This document shows positions 39,106 to 48,708 of a stretch of 64,000 bases of DNA, piece by piece (position 1 is the first letter of the stretch; every line of letters starts with the position of its first letter). The stretch is from Janthinobacterium sp. SUN073 (GTDB lineage Bacteria; Pseudomonadota; Gammaproteobacteria; Burkholderiales; Burkholderiaceae_D): the NCBI RefSeq assembly GCF_030397665.1, contig NZ_JAPUBT010000002.1:219383-283382 (forward strand), read 5' to 3'. The position numbers were made by a program, and so were the translations under genes. The notes under the pieces were generated by a model. It did not search any database. It was not told the origin of the DNA and saw only the letters and a program-made list of their open reading frames with translations.

Positions 39106-39833
39106 TCGTTTTTGCCTGGAAAGTCAATCCGCACATCCCGCTGATTGCCGCCGCCAACCGCGACGAATTCTACGAACGCGCCAGCGCCCCCGCCGGTGCC
39201 TGGCCCGAGCACCCGCAAGTGTATGCGGGCCGCGACCTGCAGGCGGGCGGCAGCTGGATGGGCATCACCCAGGCCGGCAGCGGCGGTTCGCGCTTTGCCG
39301 CCATCACCAACATCCGCAGCCCGCAAGACCGCAACCCGGACGCCCCCTCGCGCGGCGCCCTGGTGGCCGACTATCTGGCCGGCACGATGTCGCCGCAAGA
39401 CTACATCGCGCAAATCCGCCCCGGATGCCAAGCCTACAACGGTTTTAATCTGGTGCTGGGCGACGCGCAGACGCTGATCTGGTTTTCCAACCGGGGCGAT
39501 GGCGATGCGCGCAATGGCCAGCCATTGGAACCGGGCATCTATGGCCTGTCGAACGCCCTGCTGGATGCGCCGTGGCCGAAAGTCTTGAAGACCAAGGCCC
39601 AGTTCGCCAGCCTGCTGTGCCAGGGCGCACCCGACGACGCGTATTTCGACATGCTGGCCGACACCACGCGCGCGCCCGACTTCCGCTTGCCGGACACGGG
39701 CGTGCCGCTCGACCTCGAGCGCGTGCTGTCCGCCGTCTGCATCGAAACGCCGGGCTACGGCACGCGCACCTCCACCGTCGTCAAATTGTTCCCGGATTCC
39801 CCCGGCGAACTGCATGAGCTGGTGATTCAGTAA
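39096..39833 (+). CDS. NRDE (TANGO2-like) family protein
   Basis: A 245-residue Ntn-hydrolase-like protein. It begins MCLIVFAWKVNPHIPLI with Cys2 positioned as a possible N-terminal nucleophile, then AAANRDEFYERASAP, the NRDE signature, and GGSWMGITQAG. TANGO2 relatives are implicated in haem or lipid handling, but bacterial function is unknown. The ATG at 39096 overlaps the DUF4936 gene. A dispersed palindrome follows the stop. Confidence 0.9.
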   Translation: MCLIVFAWKVNPHIPLIAAANRDEFYERASAPAGAWPEHPQVYAGRDLQAGGSWMGITQAGSGGSRFAAITNIRSPQDRNPDAPSRGALVADYLAGTMSPQDYIAQIRPGCQAYNGFNLVLGDAQTLIWFSNRGDGDARNGQPLEPGIYGLSNALLDAPWPKVLKTKAQFASLLCQGAPDDAYFDMLADTTRAPDFRLPDTGVPLDLERVLSAVCIETPGYGTRTSTVVKLFPDSPGELHELVIQ

Positions 39834-39841
39834 GCCAATAC

Positions 39842-39870
39842 TGGGGTCTGACCTGCCGGGTCAGACCCCA
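39842..39870. repeat. GGGGTC-type palindrome, copy 1
   Basis: TGGGGTCTGACC, 5-base loop, GGTCAGACCCCA: perfect 12-bp stem immediately after the NRDE gene. Related copies occur at 47148 and 48727. Could act as terminator. Confidence 0.8.
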
Positions 39871-39932
39871 AATACCGCCACCACTGCCTCGGCATTACCT
39901 TCCAGTCACTGCTTAAAACGTTTGCGCGCAAA

Positions 39933-39964
39933 AAAAGAAAGCGCTTGCGCAAGCGCTTTCTTTT
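39933..39964. promoter_or_regulatory. Perfect 32-bp palindrome upstream of lacI-type gene (probable operator)
   Basis: The left arm AAAAGAAAGCGCTTGC (39933-39948) is mirrored exactly by 39949-39964. Each arm carries AAGCGCTT, the A/T-flanked central CG form typical of LacI/GalR-family operators. It lies about 80 bases upstream of the regulator gene at 40045 that heads the sugar operon. It can also form a hairpin with a T-rich end, so a dual role as terminator of the upstream transcript is possible. Confidence 0.6.
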
Positions 39965-40044
39965 GTTTACGATAGATTCAAACGCGGCGACACAGCCGCA
40001 CACTATCGCAGCACACAATAATAATAAAACCATCAGGAGACACC

Positions 40045-41052
40045 ATGGCCACCATGGAAGATGTAGCGCGGGCGGCGGACGTATCGCTGTCGACCGTCTC
40101 GCACGTACTCAACGGCACCCGCAAGGTCAGCCCGAAAACCGTCGCCGCCGTCAACGCGGCCATGCAGCAGATCGGCTATGTGCCGAACATGCTGGCGCGC
40201 GCGCTGGCCGGCTCGTCGTCGGGCACCATCGGCGTGGCCATTTCCGCCTTCACCAATCATTACTTCAGCGAAACCGTGCGCGCCATCGAGGCGGCCTGCA
40301 CGCGCCACGGCTTGATGATGCTGTTTTCCGATACGCACGACGATCCCGAACAGGAACTCAAAGTGGTGCAGAACTTGCACCAGCGGCGCGTCGACGGCAT
40401 CGTGCTGGCGCCGTCCGGCGATCCGCACAACCGGGCCTTGGCCTATTTAACCAGCAACAAGATCGCTTCCGTGCTGGTCGACCGCATGTCGCCGCAACCA
40501 TTTGACCAGGTGGGCGTCGAAAACATCGAGGCGACGGCCGAACTGGTCAGCCACTTGATCGCGGCCCACGGCCACCGCCGCATCGGTTTTATCGCGGGGG
40601 CGCCCGGCCTGTCCACGACCCACGAGCGTATCGACGGCTACCGCCTGGCCTTGCAGCGCGCCGACATCGTCTTTGATCCTGAACTGCTGCGCTCGGGCGA
40701 CTCCAACCTGGAGCGCAGCGGCGCGGCGACGCGCGAACTGCTGGCCCTGCCACCTGGGCAGCGTCCGACCGCCATCGTGGCTGGCAATAACCTGATGACC
40801 ATCGGCACCATGCATGCCTTGCGCGACGCCCACATTGCGGTTCCGCAAGACGTGGCGCTGGCCGGCTTCGATGATTTCGACTGGGCCGATTACTTCAGCC
40901 CCCGCCTGACCGTGATGGCGCAACCGCTCGAAGAACTGGGCGCCATGGCCGTCGACCTCTTGATCGACCGTATCGCCAATCCGGGCCGCGCCCAGCACGT
41001 ACAACGCTTGTCGCCGACCTTGCGCGTGCGCAATTCCTGCGGCTGCCCCTGA
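40045..41052 (+). CDS. LacI-family transcriptional regulator
   Basis: A 335-residue repressor-type protein. The N-terminal helix-turn-helix MEDVARAADVSLSTVSHVLN (about residues 4-23) and hinge helix region PNMLARALA are followed by a periplasmic-binding-like ligand domain (TIGVAIS, DGIVLAPSG, VALAGFDDFDWADYF). The ATG has AGGAGA five bases upstream. It heads an operon with kinase, transaldolase and sugar importer genes, so a sugar or sugar phosphate from that pathway is the likely inducer. The palindrome at 39933-39964 is the obvious target. Confidence 0.93.
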   Translation: MATMEDVARAADVSLSTVSHVLNGTRKVSPKTVAAVNAAMQQIGYVPNMLARALAGSSSGTIGVAISAFTNHYFSETVRAIEAACTRHGLMMLFSDTHDDPEQELKVVQNLHQRRVDGIVLAPSGDPHNRALAYLTSNKIASVLVDRMSPQPFDQVGVENIEATAELVSHLIAAHGHRRIGFIAGAPGLSTTHERIDGYRLALQRADIVFDPELLRSGDSNLERSGAATRELLALPPGQRPTAIVAGNNLMTIGTMHALRDAHIAVPQDVALAGFDDFDWADYFSPRLTVMAQPLEELGAMAVDLLIDRIANPGRAQHVQRLSPTLRVRNSCGCP

Positions 41053-41070
41053 CCTTTTACAGTAAAACAC

Positions 41071-42570
41071 ATGCATCCAGCGATTTCCCTCGGTATCGAC
41101 CTCGGCACCTCCGAACTGAAAACCGTGCTGATGGACAGCACTGGCGCCGTGCGCGGCCAGGCCTCCGTGCGCCTGGACGTGAGCCGCCCGCAGCCGGGCT
41201 GGTCCGAACAGTCGCCACAGGACTGGTGGGCCGCCTGCGTCAACGCGCTGGGCCAGCTGCGCGCCGGCTGGCCGCAGGACTATGCGCGCATCGCGTGCAT
41301 CGGTCTGTCGGGCCAGATGCATGGCGCCGTGCTGCTCGATAGTAACGACAACGTGATCCGTCCCGCCATCCTGTGGAACGATGCGCGCGCCGAAGCCGAA
41401 GCGGCGACCCTGGCGCGCGACTATCCCGCGTTTGCGGACGTGACGGGCAGCCTGCCCATGGCGGGATTGACGGCGCCGAAACTGCTGTGGCTGCAAACGC
41501 ACGAGCCCGACGCCTTCGCCGCCATTGCCTGCCTGCTGTCGCCAAAGGATTATCTGCGCCTGCGCTTGACGGGCATCAAACTGACGGACATGTCCGACGC
41601 GGCCGGCACCCTGTGGCTGGACGAGGCCAAGCGTGCCTGGTTCGCCCCCATGCTGGCCGCCTGCGGTTTGCGTGCGGAACAGATGCCGGCACTGGCCGAA
41701 GGCGACGCCGCCACGGGTACGGTACTGGCCGCCATCGCCGACCAGTTGGCCTTGCCCATGGACGTGGTGGTGGCCGGTGGCGGCGGCGACAATCCCGTCT
41801 CGGCCGTGGGCATCGGCGCCGTCAATGGCGGCGACAGTTTCATTTCACTGGGCACCAGCGCCGCCATCGTCAGTGTGACCGAAGCGCCGCTGGGCAACCC
41901 GGCCGGCGGCGTGCACAGTTTTTGCCACGCCCTGCCCGGCCGCTGGTATGCGATGGGCGCGATTTTATCCGGCGCCAGCTGTTTGCGCTGGGCCACGGGC
42001 GTGCTGGGCCAACCCGACGAGGCAGCCCTGCTGGCGCTGGTGGAAAGCGCCCTGCCGCTCGACACCGTCATCGCGCCATCCGCACCGCTGTTCCTGCCCT
42101 ACCTGTCGGGCGAGCGCACGCCGCATAACGACCCGCAAGTGCGCGGCGCCTTCTTGCAGTTGGGCCATGACAGCACGCCGGCGCAGCTGGGCTACGCCGT
42201 GCTCGAAGGCGTGGCCTTTGCCTTGCGCGACGCCATGGCGGCCGTCACCTCGACGGGCGCCGTCGTTCCCCATTGCATGCTGGTGGGCGGCGGCGCGCGC
42301 AGCCAGTACTGGGCGCAGCTGCTGGCCAATGTGCTGGGGCGCGACATGCGCACCCTGCACAGCAGCGAACTGTCGGCCAGCCTGGGCGCGGCCAAGCTGG
42401 GCTTTGCCGCCATCGGAGATACCAGCCTGCTGACGCAGGGCTTGCCCATCAAAAACACTTTCCTGCCCGATGCCGCGCACAGCGCAGCCTTGAGCATCCG
42501 TTACGGCCGCTACCGTAGCCTGTTTCCCGCCGTGCAAGCCTTGCACCAACTCAGTGATAAGGAAGAGTAA
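41071..42570 (+). CDS. xylB: Xylulokinase (FGGY family)
   Basis: A 499-residue FGGY carbohydrate kinase. It begins [17 protein letters not shown], has [14 protein letters not shown] (the conserved GQMHG of xylulokinases), [12 protein letters not shown], the ATP-site loop [10 protein letters not shown] and [17 protein letters not shown]. It phosphorylates D-xylulose to xylulose 5-phosphate for the pentose phosphate pathway. The gene follows the regulator by 18 bases and its stop overlaps the transaldolase start by one base (TAATG). A related ketopentose or pentitol could be the real substrate. Confidence 0.92.
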   Translation: MHPAISLGIDLGTSELKTVLMDSTGAVRGQASVRLDVSRPQPGWSEQSPQDWWAACVNALGQLRAGWPQDYARIACIGLSGQMHGAVLLDSNDNVIRPAILWNDARAEAEAATLARDYPAFADVTGSLPMAGLTAPKLLWLQTHEPDAFAAIACLLSPKDYLRLRLTGIKLTDMSDAAGTLWLDEAKRAWFAPMLAACGLRAEQMPALAEGDAATGTVLAAIADQLALPMDVVVAGGGGDNPVSAVGIGAVNGGDSFISLGTSAAIVSVTEAPLGNPAGGVHSFCHALPGRWYAMGAILSGASCLRWATGVLGQPDEAALLALVESALPLDTVIAPSAPLFLPYLSGERTPHNDPQVRGAFLQLGHDSTPAQLGYAVLEGVAFALRDAMAAVTSTGAVVPHCMLVGGGARSQYWAQLLANVLGRDMRTLHSSELSASLGAAKLGFAAIGDTSLLTQGLPIKNTFLPDAAHSAALSIRYGRYRSLFPAVQALHQLSDKEE

Positions 42571-43517
42571 TGAATCAGCTGCAACAATTAAAACAGACCA
42601 GCACCGTCGTCGCCGACACGGGCGACTTCTTGCAACTGGCGCGTTTCGCGCCACAAGACGCCACCACCAATCCGTCGCTGATTTTAAAGGCCGTGCTGCA
42701 GCCCGATTACGCGCCCTTGCTGGAAAGTACGGTCGCCGAGCACAAATCCGCCTCGCTGGACGATATCGTCGACCAGGTGCTGGTGCGCTTCGGCCTGGAG
42801 ATATTAAAAGTCGTGCCGGGCCGCGTCTCGACGGAAGTCGATGCCCGTTTGAGCTTTGACCGTGACGCCACCGTGGCCCGCGGGCGCCGCCTGATCGCCC
42901 TGTACGAGCAGGCTGGAGTAAAACGCGAACGCGTGCTGATCAAGGTCGCCGCCACCTGGGAAGGCATCCAGGCGGCGCGCGAACTGGAAAAAGACGGCAT
43001 CTTTTGCAACCTGACCCTGCTGTTCGCGTTTTGCCAGGCCGTCGCCTGCGCCGACGCCAAAGTGCGCCTGATTTCGCCATTCGTGGGCCGCATCTACGAC
43101 TGGCATAAAAAATCGCTGGGCGCGGCATGGGACGAAGCGGCGCGCAGCCTGTCCAACGATCCAGGCGTGCAATCGGTCACGCGCATCTTTAATTACTACA
43201 AGCAACAGGGCATCGCCACGCAAGTGATGGGCGCCAGCTTCCGCAACGTGGGGCAGATCACGGCCTTGTCCGGCTGCGACTTGCTGACCATCAGCCCGGA
43301 CTTGCTGGCCAAGCTGGAAGCGCTTGACGCGCCATTCGAGCGCGCGCTGGGCGGCGACCTGGGCGCGGCGCAGCCGGCCATCACGTATGACGAAGCCGCT
43401 TTCCGCTACGCCCTGAACGACGATGCGATGGCGACCGAAAAGCTGGCCGAAGGCATACGCGGCTTTGCCGTCGATGCGGGCAAGCTGGACGCCATGATTG
43501 AAAAGTTAAGAACTTAA
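42570..43517 (+). CDS. tal: Transaldolase
   Basis: A 315-residue class I transaldolase of the TalB type. The Schiff-base lysine is Lys125 in [24 protein letters not shown] and [14 protein letters not shown] are standard. It moves a dihydroxyacetone unit between sedoheptulose 7-phosphate and glyceraldehyde 3-phosphate in the cytoplasm. Coupled to xylB by a one-base overlap, it channels the kinase product into central metabolism. Confidence 0.96.
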   Translation: MNQLQQLKQTSTVVADTGDFLQLARFAPQDATTNPSLILKAVLQPDYAPLLESTVAEHKSASLDDIVDQVLVRFGLEILKVVPGRVSTEVDARLSFDRDATVARGRRLIALYEQAGVKRERVLIKVAATWEGIQAARELEKDGIFCNLTLLFAFCQAVACADAKVRLISPFVGRIYDWHKKSLGAAWDEAARSLSNDPGVQSVTRIFNYYKQQGIATQVMGASFRNVGQITALSGCDLLTISPDLLAKLEALDAPFERALGGDLGAAQPAITYDEAAFRYALNDDAMATEKLAEGIRGFAVDAGKLDAMIEKLRT

Positions 43518-43573
43518 TAGTTTTTCACCCGTAGCACCGTTTGTTTTTACAATAAAAACCCTTGGAGATCCTC

Positions 43574-44509
43574 ATGAAAAAAGTCATTACCGCCACCCTG
43601 CTGCTGTCCGCCGCCTGCGGCGCCTTTGCCGCCGACAAGCCATTGAAATCGATCGGCGTGAGCGTGGGCGACCTGGCCAACCCCTTCTTCGTGGCGATTG
43701 GCCGCGGCGCGGAAGAAAGTGCGAAAAAGCTCGGCGGCCCGGGCGTGAAAGTCACCACGGTGTCGAGCAAGTATGACCTGAACACCCAGGTGGACCAGAT
43801 CGAAAACTTCATCGCCAACAAGACCGACATCATCATCCTGAACGCCGTCGATTCCAAGGGCATCGCACCGGCCATCAAGAAAGCGCGCAATGCGGGCGTG
43901 GTCGTGATCGCCGTCGACGTGGGTGCCGTGGGCGCCTCGGCCACCGTGATGTCCGACAACACCATGGCGGGCGACGTGTCGTGCGCCTACCTGGCCAAGC
44001 AGATCGGCGGCAAGGGCAATGTGGTGATCCTCAACGGCCCGCCGGTCACGTCCGTGATCGACCGCGTCAACGGCTGCAAGAAAACCCTGGCCGCGTTCAA
44101 GGATATCAAGATCCTGTCCGACAACCAGAACGCGGGCGGCAGCCGCGACGGCGGCATGACCGTGATGTCGAACTTGCTGACGGCCTATCCGAAGATCGAC
44201 GCCGTATTCGCCATCAATGACCCGACGGGCATCGGCGCCGAACTGGCGATCAAGCAATCGAAGCGCACGGATGTCAAACTGATCACGGCCGTCGATGGCG
44301 CGCCCGATGGCCAGAACGCCCTGAAAAACAAGGCCGGCCTGTTTGCCGCCACCTCGGCACAAAACCCGTACCGCATGGCCACCGACGCCGTGCAGATGGG
44401 CTACGACATCATGAACGGCCGCACACCGAAACAGACCATGGTGCTGTTGCCGACGCCGGCCATCACCAAGGAAAACGTCGCCACCTACACTGGCTGGGTA
44501 AAGAACTGA
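43574..44509 (+). CDS. Sugar ABC transporter substrate-binding protein (RbsB-like)
   Basis: A 311-residue periplasmic binding protein. Signal peptide KVITATLLLSAACGAFA, then the two-lobe fold with IGVSVGDLANPFFVAIGRG, TDIIILNAVDSKGIAPAI, AVFAINDPTGIGAELA and ITAVDGAPDGQNAL. This is the ribose/xylose/galactose (CUT2) class. The ATG at 43574 has GGAG 6-7 bases upstream. The actual sugar is not readable; the operon context suggests a pentose, pentulose or related polyol. Confidence 0.92.
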   Translation: MKKVITATLLLSAACGAFAADKPLKSIGVSVGDLANPFFVAIGRGAEESAKKLGGPGVKVTTVSSKYDLNTQVDQIENFIANKTDIIILNAVDSKGIAPAIKKARNAGVVVIAVDVGAVGASATVMSDNTMAGDVSCAYLAKQIGGKGNVVILNGPPVTSVIDRVNGCKKTLAAFKDIKILSDNQNAGGSRDGGMTVMSNLLTAYPKIDAVFAINDPTGIGAELAIKQSKRTDVKLITAVDGAPDGQNALKNKAGLFAATSAQNPYRMATDAVQMGYDIMNGRTPKQTMVLLPTPAITKENVATYTGWVKN

Positions 44510-44530
44510 TCTGCCTGACCTGAACCACGT

Positions 44531-44566
44531 GTTGCCCTCCCCGGCCCCGGCCCAAGGGCGGGCAAC
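44531..44566 (+). promoter_or_regulatory. Intercistronic stem-loop after the binding-protein gene
   Basis: GTTGCCC (44531-44537) pairs with GGGCAAC (44560-44566) around a C/G-rich loop between the binding-protein and ATPase genes. Such hairpins often stabilise the abundant upstream binding-protein mRNA or attenuate downstream expression. No T run. Confidence 0.45.
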
Positions 44567-44592
44567 AGTTTCAAAAGCAAGGAAGGACAGTC

Positions 44593-46092
44593 ATGAGCGA
44601 CGATATTATTTTTGAAATGCGCGGCATCGAGAAGCGCTTCGGTGCCACGCGCGCGCTGCGCGGCGTGCACCTGACGGTGCGCAGCGGTGAAATCCATGCC
44701 GTGATGGGCGAGAATGGCGCCGGCAAGAGCACCCTGATGAAGATTTTATCAGGCGTGTACACGCCGGACGCGGGCGAGATCATCCTCGACGGCAAGCCGA
44801 TCAAGATCCGCAACCCGGGCGAGGCACGCGCGCTGGGCATCAACCTGATTTACCAGGAACTGAGCGTGGCCAAGAACATGACGGTGGCGCAGAACGTCTT
44901 CATGGGCAGCGAACCACAGGGACCGTTCTGGACCGTCAAGGGCGGCGAAATGCGCGCGCGCACGAATGCCATCCTGGCCGACCTCGGTTCCCGCTTTGAC
45001 GCGGACACCATGGTGTCGACCCTGTCAATCGCCGAGCAGCAGCAGGTGGAAATCGCCCGTGCCCTCGTGCACGAAAGCCGCATCCTGATCATGGACGAGC
45101 CCACTGCCGCCCTGTCCGACCGGGAAACCGAACAATTGTTCCGCATCATCGAAGAACAGCGCGACAAGGGCCTGGCCGTGCTGTACATCAGCCACCGCAT
45201 GGCCGAGGTGGAGCGCCTGGCGCGCCGCATCACGGTGCTGCGCGACGGCGCCTATGTAGGCGAACTGGGCAAGGACGAACTGGATCAAAAGAAAGTCGTG
45301 CAAATGATGGTGGGCCGCCCCGCCGACGACTTTTATTCACACCAGCGGCGCACCACGCGGGGCGCCGAGCGCCTGCGCGTGGAAAACGTGGGCGGCGGCA
45401 AGGTCAAGCCCGCCTCGTTCAGCCTGCATGCGGGCGAAGTGACGGGACTAGCCGGCCTGGTCGGCGCGGGCCGCACGGAACTGGCGCGGTTGATCTTTGG
45501 CGCCGACAAGAAGCAATCGGGGCAAGTGTGGCTCGACGGCCAGGAAGTACACATCAAGCAACCGCTGGCAGCCATCCGCCACGGCATCGGCTACCTGCCG
45601 GAAGACCGCAAGAGCCTGGGCCTGTTCATGCAATTGTCGGCCATGGAAAACATGTCGATGAATATCCTGTCCAGGCACTCCACGGCAGGCGTGGTCAACC
45701 GTGGCGCCCTGACGCAGCTCACGCGCGAGGCGATCAGCAACCTGAACGTCAAGGTCTCGGGGCCGGACGGCATCGTGGGGGGATTGTCCGGCGGCAACCA
45801 GCAGAAAGTCTTGCTGGCGCGCTGGCTGGCCATTGCACCGAAAGTGCTGATCCTCGACGAACCGACACGGGGCGTGGACGTGGGCGCGAAGAGCGAAATT
45901 TACAAGATCATCCACCAGCTGGCGGACGCGGGCACGGCCGTGCTGTGCATTTCCAGCGAACTGGCCGAGCTGGTCGGCATTTGCGACCGCGTGATGGTGA
46001 TGTGCGAAGGACGCCTGACGGGCGAAGTGACGGGCGACGACATTACGCAGGAAAACATTCTCGCCTATGCCACGCAGCTGGAAGCGGCATAA
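44593..46092 (+). CDS. Sugar ABC transporter ATP-binding protein (RbsA-like)
   Basis: A 499-residue fused double ATPase of CUT2 importers. The first domain has Walker A GENGAGKSTLMK, signature LSIAEQQQVEIARAL and Walker B ILIMDEPTAALSD. The second lacks a standard Walker A (GLVGAGRTELARLIFG) but has LSGGNQQKVLLARWL and LILDEPTRGVDVG, as usual for RbsA. AGGAAGGACAG precedes the ATG. Confidence 0.95.
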   Translation: MSDDIIFEMRGIEKRFGATRALRGVHLTVRSGEIHAVMGENGAGKSTLMKILSGVYTPDAGEIILDGKPIKIRNPGEARALGINLIYQELSVAKNMTVAQNVFMGSEPQGPFWTVKGGEMRARTNAILADLGSRFDADTMVSTLSIAEQQQVEIARALVHESRILIMDEPTAALSDRETEQLFRIIEEQRDKGLAVLYISHRMAEVERLARRITVLRDGAYVGELGKDELDQKKVVQMMVGRPADDFYSHQRRTTRGAERLRVENVGGGKVKPASFSLHAGEVTGLAGLVGAGRTELARLIFGADKKQSGQVWLDGQEVHIKQPLAAIRHGIGYLPEDRKSLGLFMQLSAMENMSMNILSRHSTAGVVNRGALTQLTREAISNLNVKVSGPDGIVGGLSGGNQQKVLLARWLAIAPKVLILDEPTRGVDVGAKSEIYKIIHQLADAGTAVLCISSELAELVGICDRVMVMCEGRLTGEVTGDDITQENILAYATQLEAA

Positions 46093-46118
46093 GAATAATC
46101 AACAGGAGATAGCAAATC

Positions 46119-47126
46119 ATGACAACTACCACCAGCGGCGCCACGCGCGCCGGCGAACCCTTCAATGCCTCGAACCTGATGCGCCGCCTGGGCATGCTGC
46201 CCGTGCTGGTGGTGCTCTACCTGGCCATGTACGGCCTGACCGTGTATTTCTCGGCCGATGGCACGTCGACCTTCATGACCAGCAACAACACCATGAACAT
46301 CTTCCGCCAGGTGTCGATCAATATCGTGCTGGCGTCCGGCATGACCTTCGTCATTCTCACCAGTGGCATCGATTTATCGGTCGGCTCCGTGCTGGCCGTC
46401 TCGGCCGTGGCAGGCATGCTGATGTCCTTGTCGGCGCAGTTCGCCGGCTTTTCGATCCCCACGTTTTTGATCGTCGGCTTGCTGCTGGGCGCGCTCAATG
46501 GCGTGCTGGTGGCCCTCGTCGGCCTGAACCCCTTCGTCGTCACCCTGGGCACCATGACGGCCCTGCGCGGTGCGGCCTATCTGCTGGCCGACGGCACCAG
46601 CGTGCTGAACACGGAAATCCCCAGCTTCGAATGGATGGGCAACGGCAGCTTCCTGGCCGTGCCCTGGCTGATCTGGCTGGCGGCGGCCGTCGTCGTGCTG
46701 ACGTGGTTTATCCTGCGCAAGACGACCCTGGGCCTGCATATCTACGCCGTCGGCGGCAATATCCAGGCGGCGCGCTTGACGGGCATCAAGGTCGGCCTCG
46801 TCTTGATGTTTGTCTACACGATCAGCGGCCTGTTCGCCGGCCTGGGCGGCGCCATGTCGGCCAGCCGTTTGTATGCGGCCAACGGCAACTGGGGTACCGG
46901 TTATGAACTCGATGCCATCGCGGCCGTCGTGCTGGGCGGCACCAGCCTGATGGGCGGCGTGGGTTCCGTCTGGGGCACCGTCATCGGCGCCCTGATCATC
47001 GGCGTGATGAACAATGGCTTGACAATTCTGGGCCTGTCGTCGTTCTGGCAGTATGTGGCGAAGGGTGTCGTGATCGTGCTGGCCGTGATCCTGGATAAAT
47101 GGCGCCAGTCGCACGCGCAGAATTAA
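46119..47126 (+). CDS. Sugar ABC transporter permease (RbsC-like)
   Basis: A 335-residue inner-membrane permease with 8-10 helices. It carries the CUT2 signatures GMTFVILTSGIDLSVGSVLA, GLNPFVVTLGTMTALRGAAY, YAVGGNIQAARLTGIKV and DAIAAVVLGGTSLMGGVG. AGGAG precedes the ATG, 26 bases after the ATPase stop. It is the last gene of the operon; a dispersed palindrome follows and may terminate it. Confidence 0.95.
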   Translation: MTTTTSGATRAGEPFNASNLMRRLGMLPVLVVLYLAMYGLTVYFSADGTSTFMTSNNTMNIFRQVSINIVLASGMTFVILTSGIDLSVGSVLAVSAVAGMLMSLSAQFAGFSIPTFLIVGLLLGALNGVLVALVGLNPFVVTLGTMTALRGAAYLLADGTSVLNTEIPSFEWMGNGSFLAVPWLIWLAAAVVVLTWFILRKTTLGLHIYAVGGNIQAARLTGIKVGLVLMFVYTISGLFAGLGGAMSASRLYAANGNWGTGYELDAIAAVVLGGTSLMGGVGSVWGTVIGALIIGVMNNGLTILGLSSFWQYVAKGVVIVLAVILDKWRQSHAQN

Positions 47127-47130
47127 ACCC

Positions 47131-47195
47131 TTAACCCATGAACTGCCGGGGTCGGACCCTGTAGGGTCCGACCCCAGTCCTTGCTCCTGGGTTAA
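47131..47195. repeat. GGGGTC-type palindrome, copy 2
   Basis: Inner stem GGGGTCGGACCCT (47148-47160), loop GT, AGGGTCCGACCCC (47163-47175). An outer pair TTAACCCA (47131-47138) and TGGGTTAA (47188-47195) extends the symmetry. It lies between the converging permease and GNAT genes. Confidence 0.8.
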
Positions 47196-47198
47196 CGC

Positions 47199-47624
47199 TT
47201 AAAACACCAGCCGCATCTCCACATGCGCAATCCCCGCCTCTTCAAATTGTTCTCCCTGCTGCACGAAACCGTGGCGCGCATAGAATGGCGCGGCCACGGT
47301 TTGCGCGTTCAGCACCACCGCTGCATCGCCCCGTTCGCGCGCCTTGTCCATCAGCAAGGTCAGGATGGCACCGCCCACGCCCGTGCCGCGGCCCGGCTGG
47401 CGCACGGCCATGCGACCAATATGGCCGTCCGGCAATAATCGGCCCGTGCCGATGGCCTTGCCCGCGTCGTCATAGGCGACGGCGTGCAGGCAGACGGCGT
47501 CCATGTCGTCGAGTTCGATCTCGGCCGGCACTTTCTGTTCATCGACGAAAACTTCAAAACGGATGGCGGTGGCGTCGGGGCCCAGGGTGGCCCAGTCGCC
47601 GAGGCGGATGGTGTGCTTGGTCAT
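47199..47624 (-). CDS. GNAT family N-acetyltransferase
   Basis: A 141-residue acetyltransferase. IRFEVFVDEQKVPAEIELDDMD at residues 21-42, the acetyl-CoA binding loop QPGRGTGVGGAIL and VVLNAQTVAAPFYARHGF are typical of the ElaA-like GNAT subgroup. The substrate is unknown. Separated by 60 bases from the upstream oxidoreductase on the same strand. Confidence 0.88.
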   Translation of the reverse strand: MTKHTIRLGDWATLGPDATAIRFEVFVDEQKVPAEIELDDMDAVCLHAVAYDDAGKAIGTGRLLPDGHIGRMAVRQPGRGTGVGGAILTLLMDKARERGDAAVVLNAQTVAAPFYARHGFVQQGEQFEEAGIAHVEMRLVF

Positions 47625-47684
47625 GATGTAATGGAGAAAGAGACAGGCCGTTATTGTCGCACGGCCCGCCTTTCCACAGAGAGA

Positions 47685-48680
47685 TCAGCTGAGCTTGACC
47701 AACTGCTTGCCGAAGTTGCGGCCTTTCAACAGGCCGATGAACGCTTCCGGTGCGTTGGCCAGGCCGTCGGCCACGGATTCGCGGAATTTCAGCTTGCCCG
47801 TCGCCACCAGGGTACCCAGTTCCGCCAGGCCTTGCGGCCAGAATTCCGGCTGCTCCGAGACGATGAAGCCACGCACGGTGAGGCGGTTGGTGAGGATCAG
47901 GCGCGCGTTGTCGAGCGGCGTCGGTTCGCCGTTGTAGCCGGCGATCCAGCCGCACACGGCCACGCGACCAAACGGATTGGTGCGCGCCAGGGCCGCATCG
48001 AAGATGGCGCCGCCCACGTTTTCATAGATGGCGTCGATGCCGTCCGGCGTCGCCGCCGCCAGGTCGGCCTCCAGATTGCCCGCCTTGTAGTCGACGCAGG
48101 CATCGAAACCCAGTTCCTTGACGACATACGCGCATTTTTCTGCCCCGCCGGCGATACCGACCACCCTGCAGCCTTTCAGTTTCGCCAACTGGCCCACCAC
48201 GCTGCCCACGGCGCCGCTGGCCGCCGACACCACCACGGTTTCGCCCGCTTTCGGCGCCATGATCTGGTTCAAGCCATACCAGGCTGTCATGCCCGGCATG
48301 CCGACGGCACCCAGGTAGGCCGAGGCGGGAATATGCGTCGTGTCGACCTTGCGCAGCATGGTGCCATCCGATACGGCCACTTCCGTCCAGCCCAGGGTCC
48401 CCACGACGGTGTCGCCCACGACAAACTTCGGATGCTTCGATTCCAGCACCACGCCCACCGTGCCACCGATCATGGTTTCATCGAGCGCTTGCGGCGCCGC
48501 ATAGCTTTTATTGGCGCTCATGCGCCCGCGCATGTAGGGATCGAGCGACAGGTACTGGTTGCGCACCAGCAATTCGCCATCCTTGATGGCGGGAATGTCT
48601 TTCGTTTCCAGACGGAAGTTATCTGGCTGCACTTCGGCTGTCGGGCGCGAGGCGAGGACGATGCATTGGTAGGTGCTCAT
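47685..48680 (-). CDS. NADP-dependent MDR-family oxidoreductase (CurA/LTB4DH-like)
   Basis: A 331-residue zinc-independent medium-chain reductase. LSLDPYMRGRMS, GWTEVAVSDG, GAVGMPGMTAWYGL and the nucleotide-binding VSAASGAVGSVVGQLAK match the leukotriene B4 12-hydroxydehydrogenase/curcumin reductase group, which reduces activated double bonds with NADPH. The start at 48680 has AAGGAG six bases upstream; the in-frame extension to 48704 has none. Confidence 0.9.
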   Translation of the reverse strand: MSTYQCIVLASRPTAEVQPDNFRLETKDIPAIKDGELLVRNQYLSLDPYMRGRMSANKSYAAPQALDETMIGGTVGVVLESKHPKFVVGDTVVGTLGWTEVAVSDGTMLRKVDTTHIPASAYLGAVGMPGMTAWYGLNQIMAPKAGETVVVSAASGAVGSVVGQLAKLKGCRVVGIAGGAEKCAYVVKELGFDACVDYKAGNLEADLAAATPDGIDAIYENVGGAIFDAALARTNPFGRVAVCGWIAGYNGEPTPLDNARLILTNRLTVRGFIVSEQPEFWPQGLAELGTLVATGKLKFRESVADGLANAPEAFIGLLKGRNFGKQLVKLS

Positions 48681-48708
48681 GAATGCTCCTTGTTGGACGA
48701 ACAATCTA

